The notes: a model not told the origin generated them from the letters alone. A stretch of DNA of 64,000 nucleotides from Datisca glomerata (GCA_003255025.1 QANY01009110.1:992001-1056000), one strand, 5' to 3'; shown: positions 1 to 12,535, counted from the first letter of the stretch. Program-made: numbers and translations.

Positions 1-909
1 ATATTGAAGTTTTTCTGTATAGCTGGCAAATCAACAACGAAACTAAACTTATCACATGCAACGCACGTTCATATCTGTTAGCTATATTAAAATGTGCTTA
101 AAATGGAGAAACTTCTAAATTCCTCTTTTACCCTTTAAACCTTTTTAAAATATCATTCAAATTAAATATTTCATTAATTTTTTATTTACTTGATTTAAAT
201 AATAAATTTTAAACAATCGTTTACAAAATATCATTAATATATTTTTCAACAATCCATTAACATTTTAAATCATTTCTTAAAAATGTGACAAATTGATAAA
301 ATAAAGTTATTTTTATATAACATTAAAAAAACAATGCTATATAGAATAATTTCACGCATCTCATTTTAATTTAAAACATCTTACTTTATATATACTATGG
401 TCTAGCATCAAAACTTCTAATGTACATAATATCTATATTTTACATTCTAACATTTTTTAAATGAGTCACTAGACAACTCATTTTATATATAACGTGCAAT
501 GTATATTGTTTGGAGAGGATTTCATGTTATTTAATCAGAGAATTTGATTGATATTTAATTTAATTCAATTAAAATAAAAATTTGATTTCATAAAACTTTA
601 AAAATTAGTATATTTTCTTTTACTTTATGTAAAAGGAAAGCATAAATGTGCTTAAATTTTTTCTATGTTGTTAGTGAATTAACAAATAAAACTCGATCTA
701 TTACATGCAACGCACCCACGTTTCTACTAGTAATACAAAAAGTGCAATAATAATTTTATATTTTCAACCACAAAACAAATAATTTTTTCTAACAAGTCTT
801 CTTTGACAATAACATTTGCAACTGCAGAGTTGCAGACACCACCCACCCAAAAGATAACACATTCACACTAGACAACATTTAAATAATACTGTCCATTTGT
901 TTAGTACTA
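1..909. other. AT-rich intergenic DNA, no gene seen
   Basis: The stretch is very AT-rich, with many stops in all frames and no protein resemblance that I can recognise. A motif with 'acatgcaacgcac' occurs near 55 and again near 702, which suggests an old dispersed or tandem repeat. Nothing else is supported. Confidence 0.6.
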
Positions 910-917
910 GTTTCGAC

Positions 918-2098
918 TAGGGGTGTAAGTGGAACCGTAAAAATCGATCAAACCGAGCCGAACCAGGGTTGTTCGGTTGGTTTTTGTATATTGTGCGGTT
1001 CTTTGCGGTTTAAATTTGATTAAAATCTAACGGTTCGGTTTGGTTCTGTTCGGTCTGCGATTTTAGTTGAAAAACTACATCGAACCGCATATATATATAT
1101 ATATATATATNTATATATATATATATATAACGTGTGCATTTTTGGGTTTAGGTTTTAGAAACTCCACCTATATAAGCCTTCTCATTTTTCTAACCCTATT
1201 CCATGGCCGTCACTCTCTCTCTCTCTCTTCTCCTCTCTCTCTCTTTCGTCTACCCTAGCGCTACGCCTGAAAATTTCATCTTCCCTTGCGCGTCTGAACA
1301 TTTCATCTTCCCTAGCCCCACGCACACACATTTCTTCTTTCCGTAGATCGGCGAGCAACGGGCTAAGTTCAACCATTATATACAAGACGTTGAGCTACAT
1401 ATATTTCCTAGCTCAGATCTTTGATCTAGACATTGGGATCTTTATTTCGTAGTTTTGAAGCCGCACACCCTCCATCTTTCCCTAAAATCAGCAAGCAAAT
1501 GGCAAAGTTTGAGCATTTTATCTACTGGGTTGAGCTAATATGGCCTAGCTCAGATCTTCGTTCTAAACGGCGAGTTCTGTTTGTTCGTATTTTTCGCAGC
1601 ATCAAGTGTGATTGTTGAGGTTTTAGTTCGAGATTCCATATAAGGAGATTTTGAGTGTGTTTATTGAATTTTTTCTTGTTTTTCCAGTTCTGTTAGTTCA
1701 TTTGTGCTTTAGTTCTAAGTTTCATATAGTTTTTTCCGTGATGTAAGTTTTCTATGAAGTATATTCTTTCTGTAATTTGTAATTTCTTCAATATTTCCTT
1801 GTAGAAAACCTGTTTCTATTGCTTTCTTTGGCTAAATCTTCGAGTTTGGTAAAATCTTTATACTTTCTGCTTCTAGATCAATATGGTTTTTGTATTATGG
1901 GATGCATTTTTGTTGATTCTGTACCTTTTATCGGTCCGGTCGGTTGATGTCATTTTTATTGGTTTTTTACGGTTCGATCTGGTTCGATTGTTACATACTG
2001 TACAATTCGGTTTGATTTCTATTTGTGAAAAACCGCACTTACGATTCGGTTCGATAAAACATCATAAATCGCACAGAACCGAACCGCTTACACCTCTA
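918..2098. mobile_element. Non-autonomous hAT-like DNA transposon, about 1.18 kb
   Basis: The left end reads TAGGGGTGTAAGTGG and the right end, reverse-complemented, reads TAGAGGTGTAAGCGG, giving imperfect terminal inverted repeats of about 15 bp. Flanking 8-mers are GTTTCGAC (910-917) and ATTTGGAC (2099-2106), matching at 6 of 8 positions, as expected for a decayed hAT target duplication. Subterminal regions at both ends are rich in GGTTCGGTT-type words. No transposase is present. The middle (about 1130-1890) holds a CT-rich, promoter-like stretch that could be captured host DNA, but I recognise no gene in it. Confidence 0.65.
1089..1129. repeat. (TA)n microsatellite with one unresolved base
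   Basis: An uninterrupted alternating AT tract inside the hAT element, with an N at 1111. The N probably reflects sequencing or assembly uncertainty in the repeat. Confidence 0.9.
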
Positions 2099-2210
2099 AT
2101 TTGGACAGACAAACGAGGCCTAGCAATATAGTTATTAGTAGGGATCACTTTTCATATAGAACTACACAAGACTTTCTTTTATGTGAGAACAATGTTTCAA
2201 AAATCAAAAC

Positions 2211-2317
2211 TAGCCGTTAAAAAGCATCTTACGTGGGTCCTTCTACTTTCCCTCGACGGTCACATTTTTTCCCAACACTTATGACCGTTAAATAAACACA
2301 CACTCTGTTCCTATATC
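2211..2317 (+). promoter_or_regulatory. Putative promoter of the membrane-protein gene: two AACGG-core motifs and a TATA-like box
   Basis: TAGCCGTT at 2211-2218 and TGACCGTT at 2282-2289 read AACGGCTA and AACGGTCA on the other strand. Both fit the AACGGYYA core of mitosis-specific activator elements bound by three-repeat MYB factors. A weak TATA-like CTATATC lies at 2311-2317, about 120 bp before the ATG. The motifs are seen directly; cell-cycle control is inference. Confidence 0.35.
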
Positions 2318-2436
2318 AATCCCCATCCCCTCCAATTGTATCCATTCTTGATTCTTTTTACATCTGAAAATCCACCATTTTTAGCTGAAATTGTATAAAT
2401 ACATCGTTTAAAGCAATAATTACGAGCAGTTCTCAA

Positions 2437-2991
2437 ATGGGGATCCTTTCAACATCAAGCTCAGTTACTCAATCCCATTATTGCACCCACAAGATCTTCC
2501 TCTACTGCAACTACATCCTTATAGGGGCAGCCTCCAGCTGCATCTTCCTCACCCTCTCTCTCCGTCTCCTCCCGTCCCTTTGTGGCTTCTTCCTCATCCT
2601 CCTTCACGTCCTCACCATCGCCGGCGCAGTCTCTGGCTGTGCTGCCGCCTCTGCCTCCACCAACAGGTGGTTCGGGGTTCACATGGTTGCCACGGTGCTG
2701 ACAACAATATTTCAGGGCTCGGTCTCTGTTTTAATCTTCACAAGAACAGGGGATTTTCTTGGGGAACTGAAATCATATGTGAGGGAAGAAGATGGAGAGA
2801 TAATATTGAAATTGGGAGGTGGGTTGTGTGTGTTGATATTCTGCTTGGAGTGGTTGGTTTTGACTCTTTCTTTTTTCTTGAAGTATTATGGATCTGTTGA
2901 AGGAGAGGGTGGTGATGGAAGTGGAATGAGAAGTGGTAAGGTTCAAAATGAGGAGGATTTGAAGGATTGGCCATGGCCTTTTAAAGTTTGA
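2437..2991 (+). CDS. Plant four-transmembrane protein of unknown function
   Basis: An uninterrupted 184-codon ORF starting MGILSTSSSVTQSHYC. Hydrophobic segments lie near residues 21-41, 46-68, 81-102 and 126-150, which suggests four membrane spans. A short acidic and glycine-rich tail ends in WPWPFKV. It resembles a conserved single-exon family of small plant membrane proteins that usually begin MG(V/I)LS and carry the same SCIFL...LPSLCGFF and FQGSVSVLIFTRT stretches; I know of no assigned biochemical role. The first ATG of the frame is used, about 120 bp after a TATA-like box. Together with FT it is one of only two host genes in the window that look intact. A viral block begins 400 bp downstream. 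Confidence 0.85.
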   Translation: MGILSTSSSVTQSHYCTHKIFLYCNYILIGAASSCIFLTLSLRLLPSLCGFFLILLHVLTIAGAVSGCAAASASTNRWFGVHMVATVLTTIFQGSVSVLIFTRTGDFLGELKSYVREEDGEIILKLGGGLCVLIFCLEWLVLTLSFFLKYYGSVEGEGGDGSGMRSGKVQNEEDLKDWPWPFKV

Positions 2992-3199
2992 ATTTTTAAT
3001 TTTTTTTTCTAATTGGTTATTCTAGTTTAATGTATTTTTTTTAATCTGGGTATCTCTGCTGCTACCTTAAATATAGATGAAAGAAATTGTATTTTATTTA
3101 TTGCCTATTGGCGTCGTGGAGGTTTGATGATATGTATTACTCAATTTCTTTTCATGAAGTGTTGAATATTGAGATTCATGAGTATTTGAATAGCTAAAG

Positions 3200-3390
3200 A
3201 AAGTTTAGTACTTTTGTCATCTATTATATATTACATTTCTCTTTTAATTGAAGTTTAGTAGTTCTACAATTTTGAATGGTTATCTTCTTGGTTCTTAATG
3301 CTATATAAATATCTGGACACACAATTGGTTATTTTGTTTGTACGTGAAGAAAATCAAACTTCAATTTGAATTTTGTACGTGAAGAACATG
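3200..3390. repeat. Host flanking repeat, left copy
   Basis: This sequence, from AAGTTTAGTACTTTT to ACGTGAAGAACATGCTT, is repeated in the same orientation at 25820-25976, immediately beyond the far side of the viral block. The virus-like sequence starts directly at its right end (CATAGGGTATG). It marks the left integration boundary. Confidence 0.75.
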
Positions 3391-6300
3391 CTTCATAGGG
3401 TATGTAATATACCTAAAATTTCCAATAAAGATATTTATAAATCAAGATGGTATTTTACTTCTTTCAAGTCTCAACATCATATAAAAATATTTGAAAAAAT
3501 ATATGTTCTTGGAAAAGAACATGAAACATGTCAATTACTTTCCTATGATGCAATAAAACGTCATATTCAAGAATGATATAATTTTATTCATTTTGATTTA
3601 GTCCAGATTGGAGTAAAACCACTCACAAGAAGAGAGCTAAATACATATATCTTATTAGCCTTGCGAGATGCAAGATTAACAAATTTGAATCTTCACTTTG
3701 TAATGGTCCAATTCATTTTGATTGTTTTTCTGATCCATCTGTTAGTTTAGCAGACCCCCATATTTTAAAATTATTAACTTTAAATATTAAAACTAGTAGT
3801 TACTAAGTCCTAGAAGGCACCCAACCTCTAGCTTTAATCTCTCAAATTCATTACAAAGTAACCAAAACAAATATGAACTTTCAAGCCATCATTAGGAGTC
3901 CAAAAAATCAAACCCTATTGATACAATCTAGTCAAAGTAATGTAAATATTAGAGTTCCTAAAATAATTAGGTGGCTCTAATATTAATTTACCAAGAAATT
4001 GGCTTTTAACTAATGAAAGTCAACCTACCCAAATTCAAAGACCAATTGAAGATGTAGATTACATCCAGCAGTACATGGATGGTACTGTAAAAATTAACTT
4101 TTAATCATCTTCTAGTCCATAAATTAGGGAGTATAGCTAGTCTAGTACCCTTAGGAATTCCCTTTCTGGATCATTCATTAGTAATTATCAAAATCATAGG
4201 ATTCAACATTTAGAACAAGAATTAAAGAAATTACAAATTAAAAATTTAAAACTTAAAGGCATAACCACATGTTCTCAAGACAGTCAACCACTCTTTAATA
4301 ATAAGTCTGATCAATTTGATGAAACTGAAGCACCCGCTGGATCAGTTTCTAAGGAAGCTTTCATTCTGTCAATCTTCAACTCTTAGTTCTGAATATAGGA
4401 ATCTTGAGTCAAGAATATGAACCAGATTGGGAAGATCTAACCCAACACAATAATGATCCAAACAATCTAGGTAGACGTAATAGATTCAGAGATTCATATA
4501 ATATGGATAAAAAAAAGTCATACTTGCTGAATGAAAGACATTCATGCAAGAATTTATAATTGATATATTTTTCTTAGATTATGTTGAAGATATTTACGAA
4601 AGAATCAAAGTAATTTCAAAGTATAAATAGGTTAAGGAAGATTCTAGTGTAGTATCTACTAGTCATCATCCTCTTGAGAAAATCATGATTAATCATAAAA
4701 ATTCTTTATCACTGCTTCTCCTTTCAAAATTGTAAAGGAAGAAGAACCAAACAAAAAAGTAGTTGAACAACTCAACTATATTAACCAAAGTATAATTACA
4801 ATAGGTAAACAATTAGACAAAATTGAAACTAAAGTTGATATTCTCAATGAACCTAAACCTAGTGAAACCTTGAAAGAAAAACTTTTAATAAATCTTTCAG
4901 ATAAAATCACTTTAAAAATTATTTCAATTAATAAAAAGATTGATAAAATGATTCAAGAATTAAAGAATAGATCCACTGACTCATCTTCCTCTGTTAAGGT
5001 AGTTAACCAAGACAGTAGTTCAAATTCTAAGTCTGAAAAAATTGGTGAAATATTTCAAGAATTGAAAGTAATTAACCAAGGCGATAATACTGATTCGGAT
5101 AGTCATTAGTCAGAATCAACTTACGAATCATCCACAATAGGTTAATTTTCAAATATTAACAATATTGAAAAAATATTTAAGAATTTTAGAAATTAATAAA
5201 TTAGAAAGAAAATGGCATAAGAAACTCATGCCTCATGATATTCAAATTACTGAATCTTCTCTTATTAATCAATTTTCTGTTTCTGCAGAAAAATTATATG
5301 AATGAAATATCGATGGTCTTTCTGAACAGGAAGTCCTTAATAGATTATAACACATGACAATGATAGCTGATAACTACATTACCTCTCACAATTTACTTCA
5401 TGAAGAAGTAATAGATCTTCTACTCACAGGATTCACAAGAATGCTCCATTCTTGGTGGGAAAAATATTTCATACAAGAATTCAAAATTGCCATCCTTTCA
5501 GCAGTTAAGATTGATGCTGAAGGAAACTCAATTATTGGAGAAAATCAGGAAACAATACATGATGGTATAAATACACTCATTTACACAATGATTGAACACT
5601 TCATTGGTACGCCAAGTAATATTACTTCACGTATTCATGATCAATTAACAAATCTTAGGTGTCCACCATTAAGTGATTTTAATTGGTATAAGAATATATT
5701 CTTATTCAGAGTAATGTCAAAAGATGATAGTAATCAACCCTTTTGGAAAGAAATTTTTTTTAGTGGATTACCTAATCTCTTTGCCCATAAAACCTTAGTA
5801 ATGACCTAGAAAATATAGACTATGATAGACTATGGAACAATAATTACTATAATACAGATTAAAAATGTGTGTTGACATGAAGATCAACAAACAAATTAAA
5901 AAGAAAGCAAAACTGCTAAATATAAGTTAGGTAATTTCTGTGAGTAATACGGTTTACCCTCTATTACCCCCTCTCAGAAAAATAGGAAAAATTTCCATTT
6001 AAACCCTAGAACGTCTCACAAACCCTATAGGAAAAAAATTACCACAAACATAAAAATAAAAGTTTTGACCAAAACTTTTCTAAAAATAAAAATTTCTCTA
6101 GGAATAAAAATTATTTCAGAAAAAGGTTTAATAAAAAAATTGATAAAACTAATATTACATGTTTTAAATGTTGTCAGAAAGTTCACATTTCAACTACTTG
6201 TCAAGTCAAGAATAAAATTAATCAATTAAAAATTTCTGAAGAAGATAAATAGGAATAGTTTACAATCTTAGAAATAATAGATTACTATGAAACTAAAAGT

Positions 6301-8760
6301 GAAGATTTAGGAGAATATGAAACCTCTGAATCCTTTGAAACTGAATCATCAAGTTCTGATAGTGATTCTCCTAACATCACTATAGGGTGTAGGGATAATT
6401 GTTGTCAAAAAATCAATATCTTAAATAAAAATGAAGAGCAAGAAACCCTCTTGTTAGATTTAATTTGTAAAATTAAAAATCTAGAATTAAAACAAGAATA
6501 CCTTGAAAGATTTAAAAAGGTAGTTCTAAAGAAAAAAATATTAAGTCTAATAATAATAATACTGCAAGTCTTTCACAAACTCTTAAAAAATTTAATAGGA
6601 TAAAAGGAAAAGAAAATGAAGTTACCTCACAGGAACTTCAATATGAAATTAAAGATATTAAAACTGAAATAAAGATTTGAAGAATTCAAACACTGAAATA
6701 AAAGAGAAATTAAATCTTTTAAAAATAGAAAATCTAATTAATAAACAAGAATTTAATGAACCTAGTAAATTACTAATTTCTGATAATGAGGTTGAAGAAC
6801 CCATTAACTGTCAAGATAATGATGAACATTTCATCCAAATCATCAATCGCATAAAAATAAAAAAATGGCACATAATGGCTAGAATAATCATTCAAGATTT
6901 TGATTTCACAACAATGACTTTTAAAAATTCAGGAGCAGGTTTGAATTGTATGCACGAAGGACTAGTTCCAACCAAGTACTTTAAGAAGACAAAAGAATCT
7001 TTATCTTTTGCTAATGGTACTCGTATGCAAATCAATTATGAAATACCCACAGTCCATATTTGCCAGACAATGTATGTTTTAAAACATCATTTCTCTTAGT
7101 AAAAAATATGATTGACAAAATTATCCTAGGTTTACCATTCATTGCTCTGCTATATCCATTTTCAACAGAATATGATGGAATAATTACCTATGTCATGAAT
7201 AAACCTATAAAATTTAAATTCCTCTCTTTTTCTCGTAATGAAAAATTAAAAACTCTAAAATAAAAATCTATCTCTAATTCAATAAATCTCATTTCTTGTA
7301 AAGAAAAATAATTATGTTTTTTAAAAGATGAATCAAAATTCAATAGAATTAAAGAACAACTTCAGAGTTCTATTCTTCAAAACAAAATTAAAATATTCGA
7401 ACAAAAAATCTGTAAAAAAATTATGTTCTGATATTCCCAATGCTTTTTGGCACAGAAAACAACATACTATCAGTCTTTCTTATATTAAGGAATTTGATGA
7501 GAAAAATATCCCAACAAAGGCAATGCCAATTCAGATGAATTCTGAAATACTTGAGTTCTGTAAAAAGGAAATTATATAACTTCTCAATAAGAATATTATT
7601 AGAAGAAGAAAATCTTCTTGGTCCTGCTAGGCCTTTTATGTCCAGAAGGCCAGTAAAATTGAACGAGGAGTTCCTCGTTTAGTAATTAATTATAAACTTT
7701 TTAATAATATTTTAGAATGGATAAGATATCTAATACCAACCAAAAGGGATTTAATAAATAGACTTGGAGATGTAGTGATATTCTCCAAGTTTGATATGAA
7801 ATTTGGATTTTGGCAAACCTAGATAAATGAAAGTGAGAAATATAAAACAATATTTGTAACTCCATTTGGCCATTATGAGTGGAATGTAATGCCTTTTGGC
7901 TTTAAAAATGCTCCTAGTGAATTTCAAAATATAATGAATGAAATCTTTAACCAATTTATTGATTTCTTAATTGTTTACATTGATGATGTACTAATTTTCT
8001 CAAAAACGATAGAACAACATTAGAGACACCTTGAATTATTTGTTAGGATAATAAAACAAAATGGTCTAGTTATCTCTGCAAGCAAAATTAAATTATTTCA
8101 ATCTAAGGTTAGATTCTTAGGATTTGAAATACACCATTCTATAATTAACTCAATTGACAGTGTAATACAATTTGCTGACAAATTCTTCAATGAAATTCTA
8201 GATAAAACACAGTTGCAAAGATTTCTAGGATCTTTAAATTACATATATGATTTTTACGATAAAATGAGAATTGATTGTAAGTCTCTATTTGATAGGCTTA
8301 AAAAGAATCTCTCTCCTTGGACAACTGTCCATACTGATTTAATCATAAGAATTAAAGCTCATGTTAAGACACTTCATTGTCTTGGCATTCCTACTAATAA
8401 TTCTTTTAAAATTGTCCAAACAGATGCCTTTGAAAATGGATATGAAGGTATCTTGTTACAAAAGATTTTCCTAGAATCACCTGATCAAATTGTTAGGTTT
8501 ACATCTGGGACATGGTCTCAATTATAAGTTATTACAGTACAATTAAGAAGAAAATTTTATCTGTTGTATTATGCATACAGAAATTCCAAGATGATTGTAA
8601 ATCTACTAAACATGTTCTAGAAAAGGATGTTAAAAATATAGCATCCAAACCTAGATGACAGTCTATATTTAGTATTTTTTATTTTGATATTGAATTTATT
8701 AAACGAATTAATAATTCAGTTCTTGACTTCTTAACTCGTAAATTCTTGCAGGGGTAGCAA
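3391..8760 (+). pseudogene. Viral polyprotein pseudogene, copy A (MP-CP-protease-RT-RNase H)
   Basis: Order: 30K-type movement protein (3391 to about 4110); spacer rich in Ser/Asn/Lys (about 4200-5200); coat protein (about 5210-5810); CCHC finger CFKCCQKVHISTTC near 6165; retropepsin-like protease (about 6890-7150) whose catalytic Asp codon reads Asn (KNSGAGLNC); RT (about 7560-8200) with the YIDD catalytic motif at 7976-7987; and RNase H (about 8390-8757) with a QTDAFENGYEG segment. The frame is interrupted by many stops and shifts, for example in the RT fingers and inside RNase H. Unlike copies B and C it has the ordinary RT-RNase H tail and no AlkB-like domain. Confidence 0.8.
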
Positions 8761-8764
8761 AAAG

Positions 8765-10172
8765 ATGGGGTCTAGGCCCCAAGTCTCGGGGAAAATGACT
8801 AAAGGAGAATCCTTCATACAACAATTGGCCCTTAAGGCCCAAATTAAAGAGGAGTCTTCTACTCCAAGAAATACCCAATTAACAGTTCTTGGGTCTACCA
8901 GACCTAATTAACAATCTGCTTTGGTCAATGAATTTGATCCATTTGCAGTCTCTAAACCATTTGACCCACAATTGATCATCAATCAACCACTCACCAATTA
9001 TAGAAAGTCTCTCATAGGAAAACCCCCAATAAAAATATCTTTTATATTGAACACTCATCCACTCATTTTAAAAATCCAATAGAAATAGTGAAGGCCCATT
9101 ACCTTCATGATTCTCATTTCGTCCCTGGACACAAAAACAAAACCCTTAGTTTCTACAGAGATAATCTCCTAAAAACAAAATCAATAAATATCAAACCCAT
9201 AAACAGTGTAGAAAGAAAAATCCTCTATCATTCCTTAATTATCCTAAGAATAATAACTTTGGAAGAATGAAAAATCCATCCCTCGGGGTTAAAACCCCTT
9301 TTAAATAAAAATCAATATGATTATTTTGACTACAAACAATTTTCTTGCACCAAAATAGTGAATTTTCCCATTGTTGGTTTTTTAAATTTCGACAAAAATT
9401 TCAAAGTCAATTTACCAAAATGGTTTTCAAGACGGTGGTCGATCAATGGCCCTGTTTTTGAAATATTCCCAATCTAATTACAACAGAGTTTCAGCTTATT
9501 TTTAAAATTATTTAAACCCTCAACAGTTGAGGCCTCTTTTCCCCCAATAATTTATTTTGTAAATAAATATAAAATTTCATGGATTTTGAAGTGGCAATAC
9601 GCCATTGAAGGGGAAATTCTGACCAGACAATACTATGAAAAATGGTGGGACAAATTCAGTACATTAAAGATATCCGCTTTCATAAATGAAGAATTAGCAA
9701 AATCACAGCCCCCCCCCCCCNNNNNNNNNNNNNNNNCCCCCCAGTTAAAGTCTGTTAAGCCTCCAATGGCCTCCTTAAAAATTAAGGAACCAGATAACCA
9801 AGCTCCTCAAATTAACCAATCATCAAATTCTTCCTAAAATTCAAAGTCTACCACAAGACATTCCTTAAAAGGCAAAACCAGGTCTAAAAATCAGAAGAAA
9901 AATAGGAGTTAATACAAAAAATGCTCATTCTTCTTGGAAATAATACAAGCTCTGACTCTAAATTCTCAGTAGAATCAAGTCACCCTGTAAAAAATAAAAA
10001 GGGTCAATCGTCTAAATATCCCTCTCAACAATTAAAGGGAAAATCTCATGTTCGTTCTCTTCCCTGATAGGCACATGACCCCTTCCAGGATCCACAAGAC
10101 CATTTTGATGATGTAGACCTCAGTGAAGATGAATAGGAAAAACTAAATACATCCTTGACAAAATGCCAATAA
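8765..10172 (+). pseudogene. Second viral ORF, copy A, broken
   Basis: An ATG at 8765, just after the polyprotein end, opens a frame containing LALKAQIKEESS, then HFVPGHKNKTLSFYRDNLL (about 9118-9175) and later ILKWQYAIEGEILTRQYYEKWWDKF (first part near 9585). These segments recur in copies B and C. Members of this downstream ORF family have no function known to me; a Trp-rich middle and a Lys/Ser-rich tail are visible. Internal stops and shifts are present (for example the TAA after STRPN). A run of 16 N inside a poly-C tract (9711-9742) makes that part unreliable. Confidence 0.7.
9711..9742. other. Assembly gap in a poly-C tract
   Basis: Sixteen N (9721-9736) are bracketed by C runs. The true length and sequence are unknown, and the prolines read across it are probably artefact. 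Confidence 0.9.
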
Positions 10173-10496
10173 AATAATTTTGAAGATATCACAATAACAC
10201 TAAGAGCACAATGTAATGATCATCATACTTTTCAAAACAACCAAAGAACAAGTGACCTCTAGTCCGCGATGACAATTATCAAGGACCAGTGACAAATACT
10301 CCACCATGAGTCTCAACAAAACATGACAACCACATAGGATTTCACCTACCAAGATTCTTTGTAATTTATTATTTTGTAATCATTGTTCTATTTACGCTTT
10401 TATAAGTCAAAAGTAGGCATGTAAAATATTTTTACTTTTGTAGAATATAATAGTTCAGGTAAGTGATGGGTTCTCAGTGAACTCCATTTTTCTTAG

Positions 10497-10681
10497 CTAT
10501 AAATAGTCAGTCTCTCCCATTTGTGACGCAGAACTCGTTTTACAACTCTTACTATTTGAGAGCTAAAACCTGTTTTGTGAAACAAAGCTTTCATCTTCTA
10601 CTCCTCTTTTGTAAATCTTTTCTTCTTTTTTCTACAACATAAATTTGTGAGCGGGAACACTAATTTACTGTTGCCAATAAA
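10497..10681 (+). promoter_or_regulatory. Viral promoter (TATA) and poly(A) signal, copy A
   Basis: CTATAAATAG lies at 10497-10506 and AATAAA at 10676-10681, about 170 bp downstream. In caulimovirids the pregenomic RNA promoter sits after the last ORF and the poly(A) signal lies within the terminally redundant part of the transcript, so the spacing fits. The same arrangement is found in reverse in copy C. Confidence 0.65.
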
Positions 10682-10836
10682 CTCTATTTGTGTAAGTTTT
10701 AATCTTACACTCTAATATAATTTTGTAATTACTGTTTGTTAATACAGTTTTTACTGTTTATCATCTTACTTCTTAATACCCCCTCTAAAATATAGTTTTG
10801 TAAAATGAGTTCTGATTCACAAATGAGAGAGACATC

Positions 10837-10846
10837 CTATTTATAG
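10837..10846 (-). promoter_or_regulatory. Viral TATA box, copy B
   Basis: CTATTTATAG on + reads CTATAAATAG on -, with the same flanks as copy A. The transcript region downstream is cut off about 45 bp later at the A/B junction, so no poly(A) signal follows in this orientation. Confidence 0.6.
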
Positions 10847-11374
10847 CTAAGGAAAGTGGAGTTCACCGGGAACTCATCACTTACCTGAACTATTCTATTC
10901 TACAAAAGTAAAAACATTTGACATGCCTACTTTTGACTAAGAATAGTAAAAAAACATAAATAATTGCCTAATAATTCGACAACTAGTACAATTATTACAA
11001 AAAGATTCATCGATAATTGTTATCTCGATCTTCGTTTCTTCATAATTACTCTGTCATGATTGTTTGTGATTGAAATGTCATTGACACTGTTGCATATTGG
11101 ATCCCTTGATAACTGCTATCTTGAATTCTTGTGTCTTTTTTGATTTGTTGGAGAAATCATAATTACTGTCTGGAAAGGTCATTGTGACTATTGTCATTGT
11201 TTGCTTTTCTTGAAGATCATTATGATCGTTGCATTGTGCTGAGTTGTCATTATGATCAATTGATCCTTGGATCTTATTCTAATAGTGGCATTTTGCCAAA
11301 GACAAATTCGTTTGTTTACTAATTAATTCAGATATGTTCATTATCACTAGGATCACTACTTTTGAATATGACCT

Positions 11375-12535
11375 TCAATTACTGAGGGGTAATTGATCTC
11401 TTTGGATTTTTGATTTAGTTGGACGACTTGACTCTGCAGGTGATTCAGAGTCTGGTTCATTATTATCTTCTAAAAGGAGAAGTAGAATTAATTCTTCCTC
11501 TAATTTGAGTTTAGGCTTGGTGGCCTTTGATTTACCCTTTGCATAGGGTTTGGACTCAAGATTTGATTTGGGTTTAGAAGAATTTGGACTAAATATTTTT
11601 CTTTGTGGGGCTAGGTCAATGAGCTTATCAATTTTTAATGGAGCTTGGATAAAAGGATTTGCTAGTCTTATATTGGGTTGGATACTTGCAAATTCATGGT
11701 TGATGAATATAATAATTTTATGGGTATTCAATTTATCCCACCATTCAGTATGTAAGGATTTCATTTTCAACCGAGTATTGCCATAAAAATCCAAGTTATT
11801 TTGTATTTGTTTGTAAAATAAAGTATTTGGGGAAAGGAAATCTCAATTGGTGATGACTTATAAACCTTTGAAAATAAATTGAACCATTGTTGTAAATCAA
11901 TTAGAAAACGTTTTAAGTTAAGACCATGAATGGACCACCATTTTGAGAACCAACTTGGAAAATCAATTTTGAAATTATTATCAAAATTTAAAAACTAAAA
12001 GGAGAAAAGTCATTATTTTGATGCAAGAAAATCTTATGCCATGCATCAATATAGTCAAAATAATAATTATTTTTATTTAAAAATATTTTGAAACTTGAAG
12101 TATGTATATTCCAAACCTTCATAGTTATGATCCTAAGGATATAGAAAGAATGGTAAATGATTTTTTTCTCAGAATTTTTGATTGGGTAAAAATTTATGGA
12201 TTTTGTTTTTAAGAGGATATGTCTGTAGAAACTAAGATTTTTGCTATTATGTCTAGGGACATAATAAAATTTGGGAATGAAATGGGTTTTAGCAATTTGT
12301 GCTGAAACCTTCATATGAGCAAATGAAAGCTTAATATGAAAGATATTATGATAAATTGGTTGGTCAAGTGATTGAGTATTAAAAGATGAGTATTTGCGAA
12401 GGGGACAAATTGTTTGACCTGGGTAATTGGTAATCGGGTCTAATGGACTCTAGTATTATTGATTGAGTTTGGTTAGGAATAGAAGACTCCTCCTTGATGT
12501 GGGCCTTAAGGGCCAACTGTTGAGTTGAAAACTCT
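11375..12535 (-). pseudogene. Second viral ORF, copy B, broken
   Basis: Minus-strand homologue of the downstream ORF. It contains LALKAHIKEESS near its start, AHFIPKFYYVPRHNSKNLSFYRH (first part about 12280), then a C-terminal block with EWWDKLNTHKIIIFINHEF near 11740 and an Asp/Glu- and Lys-rich tail ending at 11375. Two or more frames are needed to follow it. Its start lies immediately after the AlkB-like domain, the same position that ORF2 has after RNase H in copy A. Confidence 0.65.

Larger units (their letters stand above)
3391..10793 (+). mobile_element. Endogenous caulimovirid (florendovirus-like), copy A
   Basis: Gene order on + is movement protein, coiled-coil spacer, coat protein with CCHC finger, aspartic protease, RT and RNase H, then a second ORF, then a promoter and poly(A) signal. 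One long polyprotein plus one downstream ORF fits the two-ORF layout of florendoviruses, though genus assignment from motifs alone is tentative. The 5' leader and the polyprotein N-terminus are missing: the copy starts in movement-protein sequence at 3391. It ends about 10793, where it meets copy B in the opposite orientation. Many stops and frameshifts show it is dead. Confidence 0.8.
10408..10950. repeat. Inverted repeat formed by the promoters of copies A and B
   Basis: 10408-10560 (AAAGTAGGCATGT... through the TATA region) is repeated in reverse complement at 10794-10950, with a spacer of about 230 bp from the rest of copy A's transcript leader. It arises because A and B are joined tail to tail. 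Confidence 0.75.

Noticed and set aside
1067..2131. Several 60-80-codon ORFs inside the first hAT element
   Set aside because: They run through AT microsatellite and CT-repeat DNA and resemble no protein; one begins in the (TA)n tract.
2461..2974. Overlapping ORFs on both strands within the membrane-protein gene
   Set aside because: They are out-of-frame shadows: composition is skewed (His/Pro or Glu/Gly runs), and only the 184-codon + frame shows membrane segments and a familiar family pattern.
9711..9742. Proline run in viral ORF2
   Set aside because: It rests on a poly-C tract with an N gap, likely an assembly artefact.
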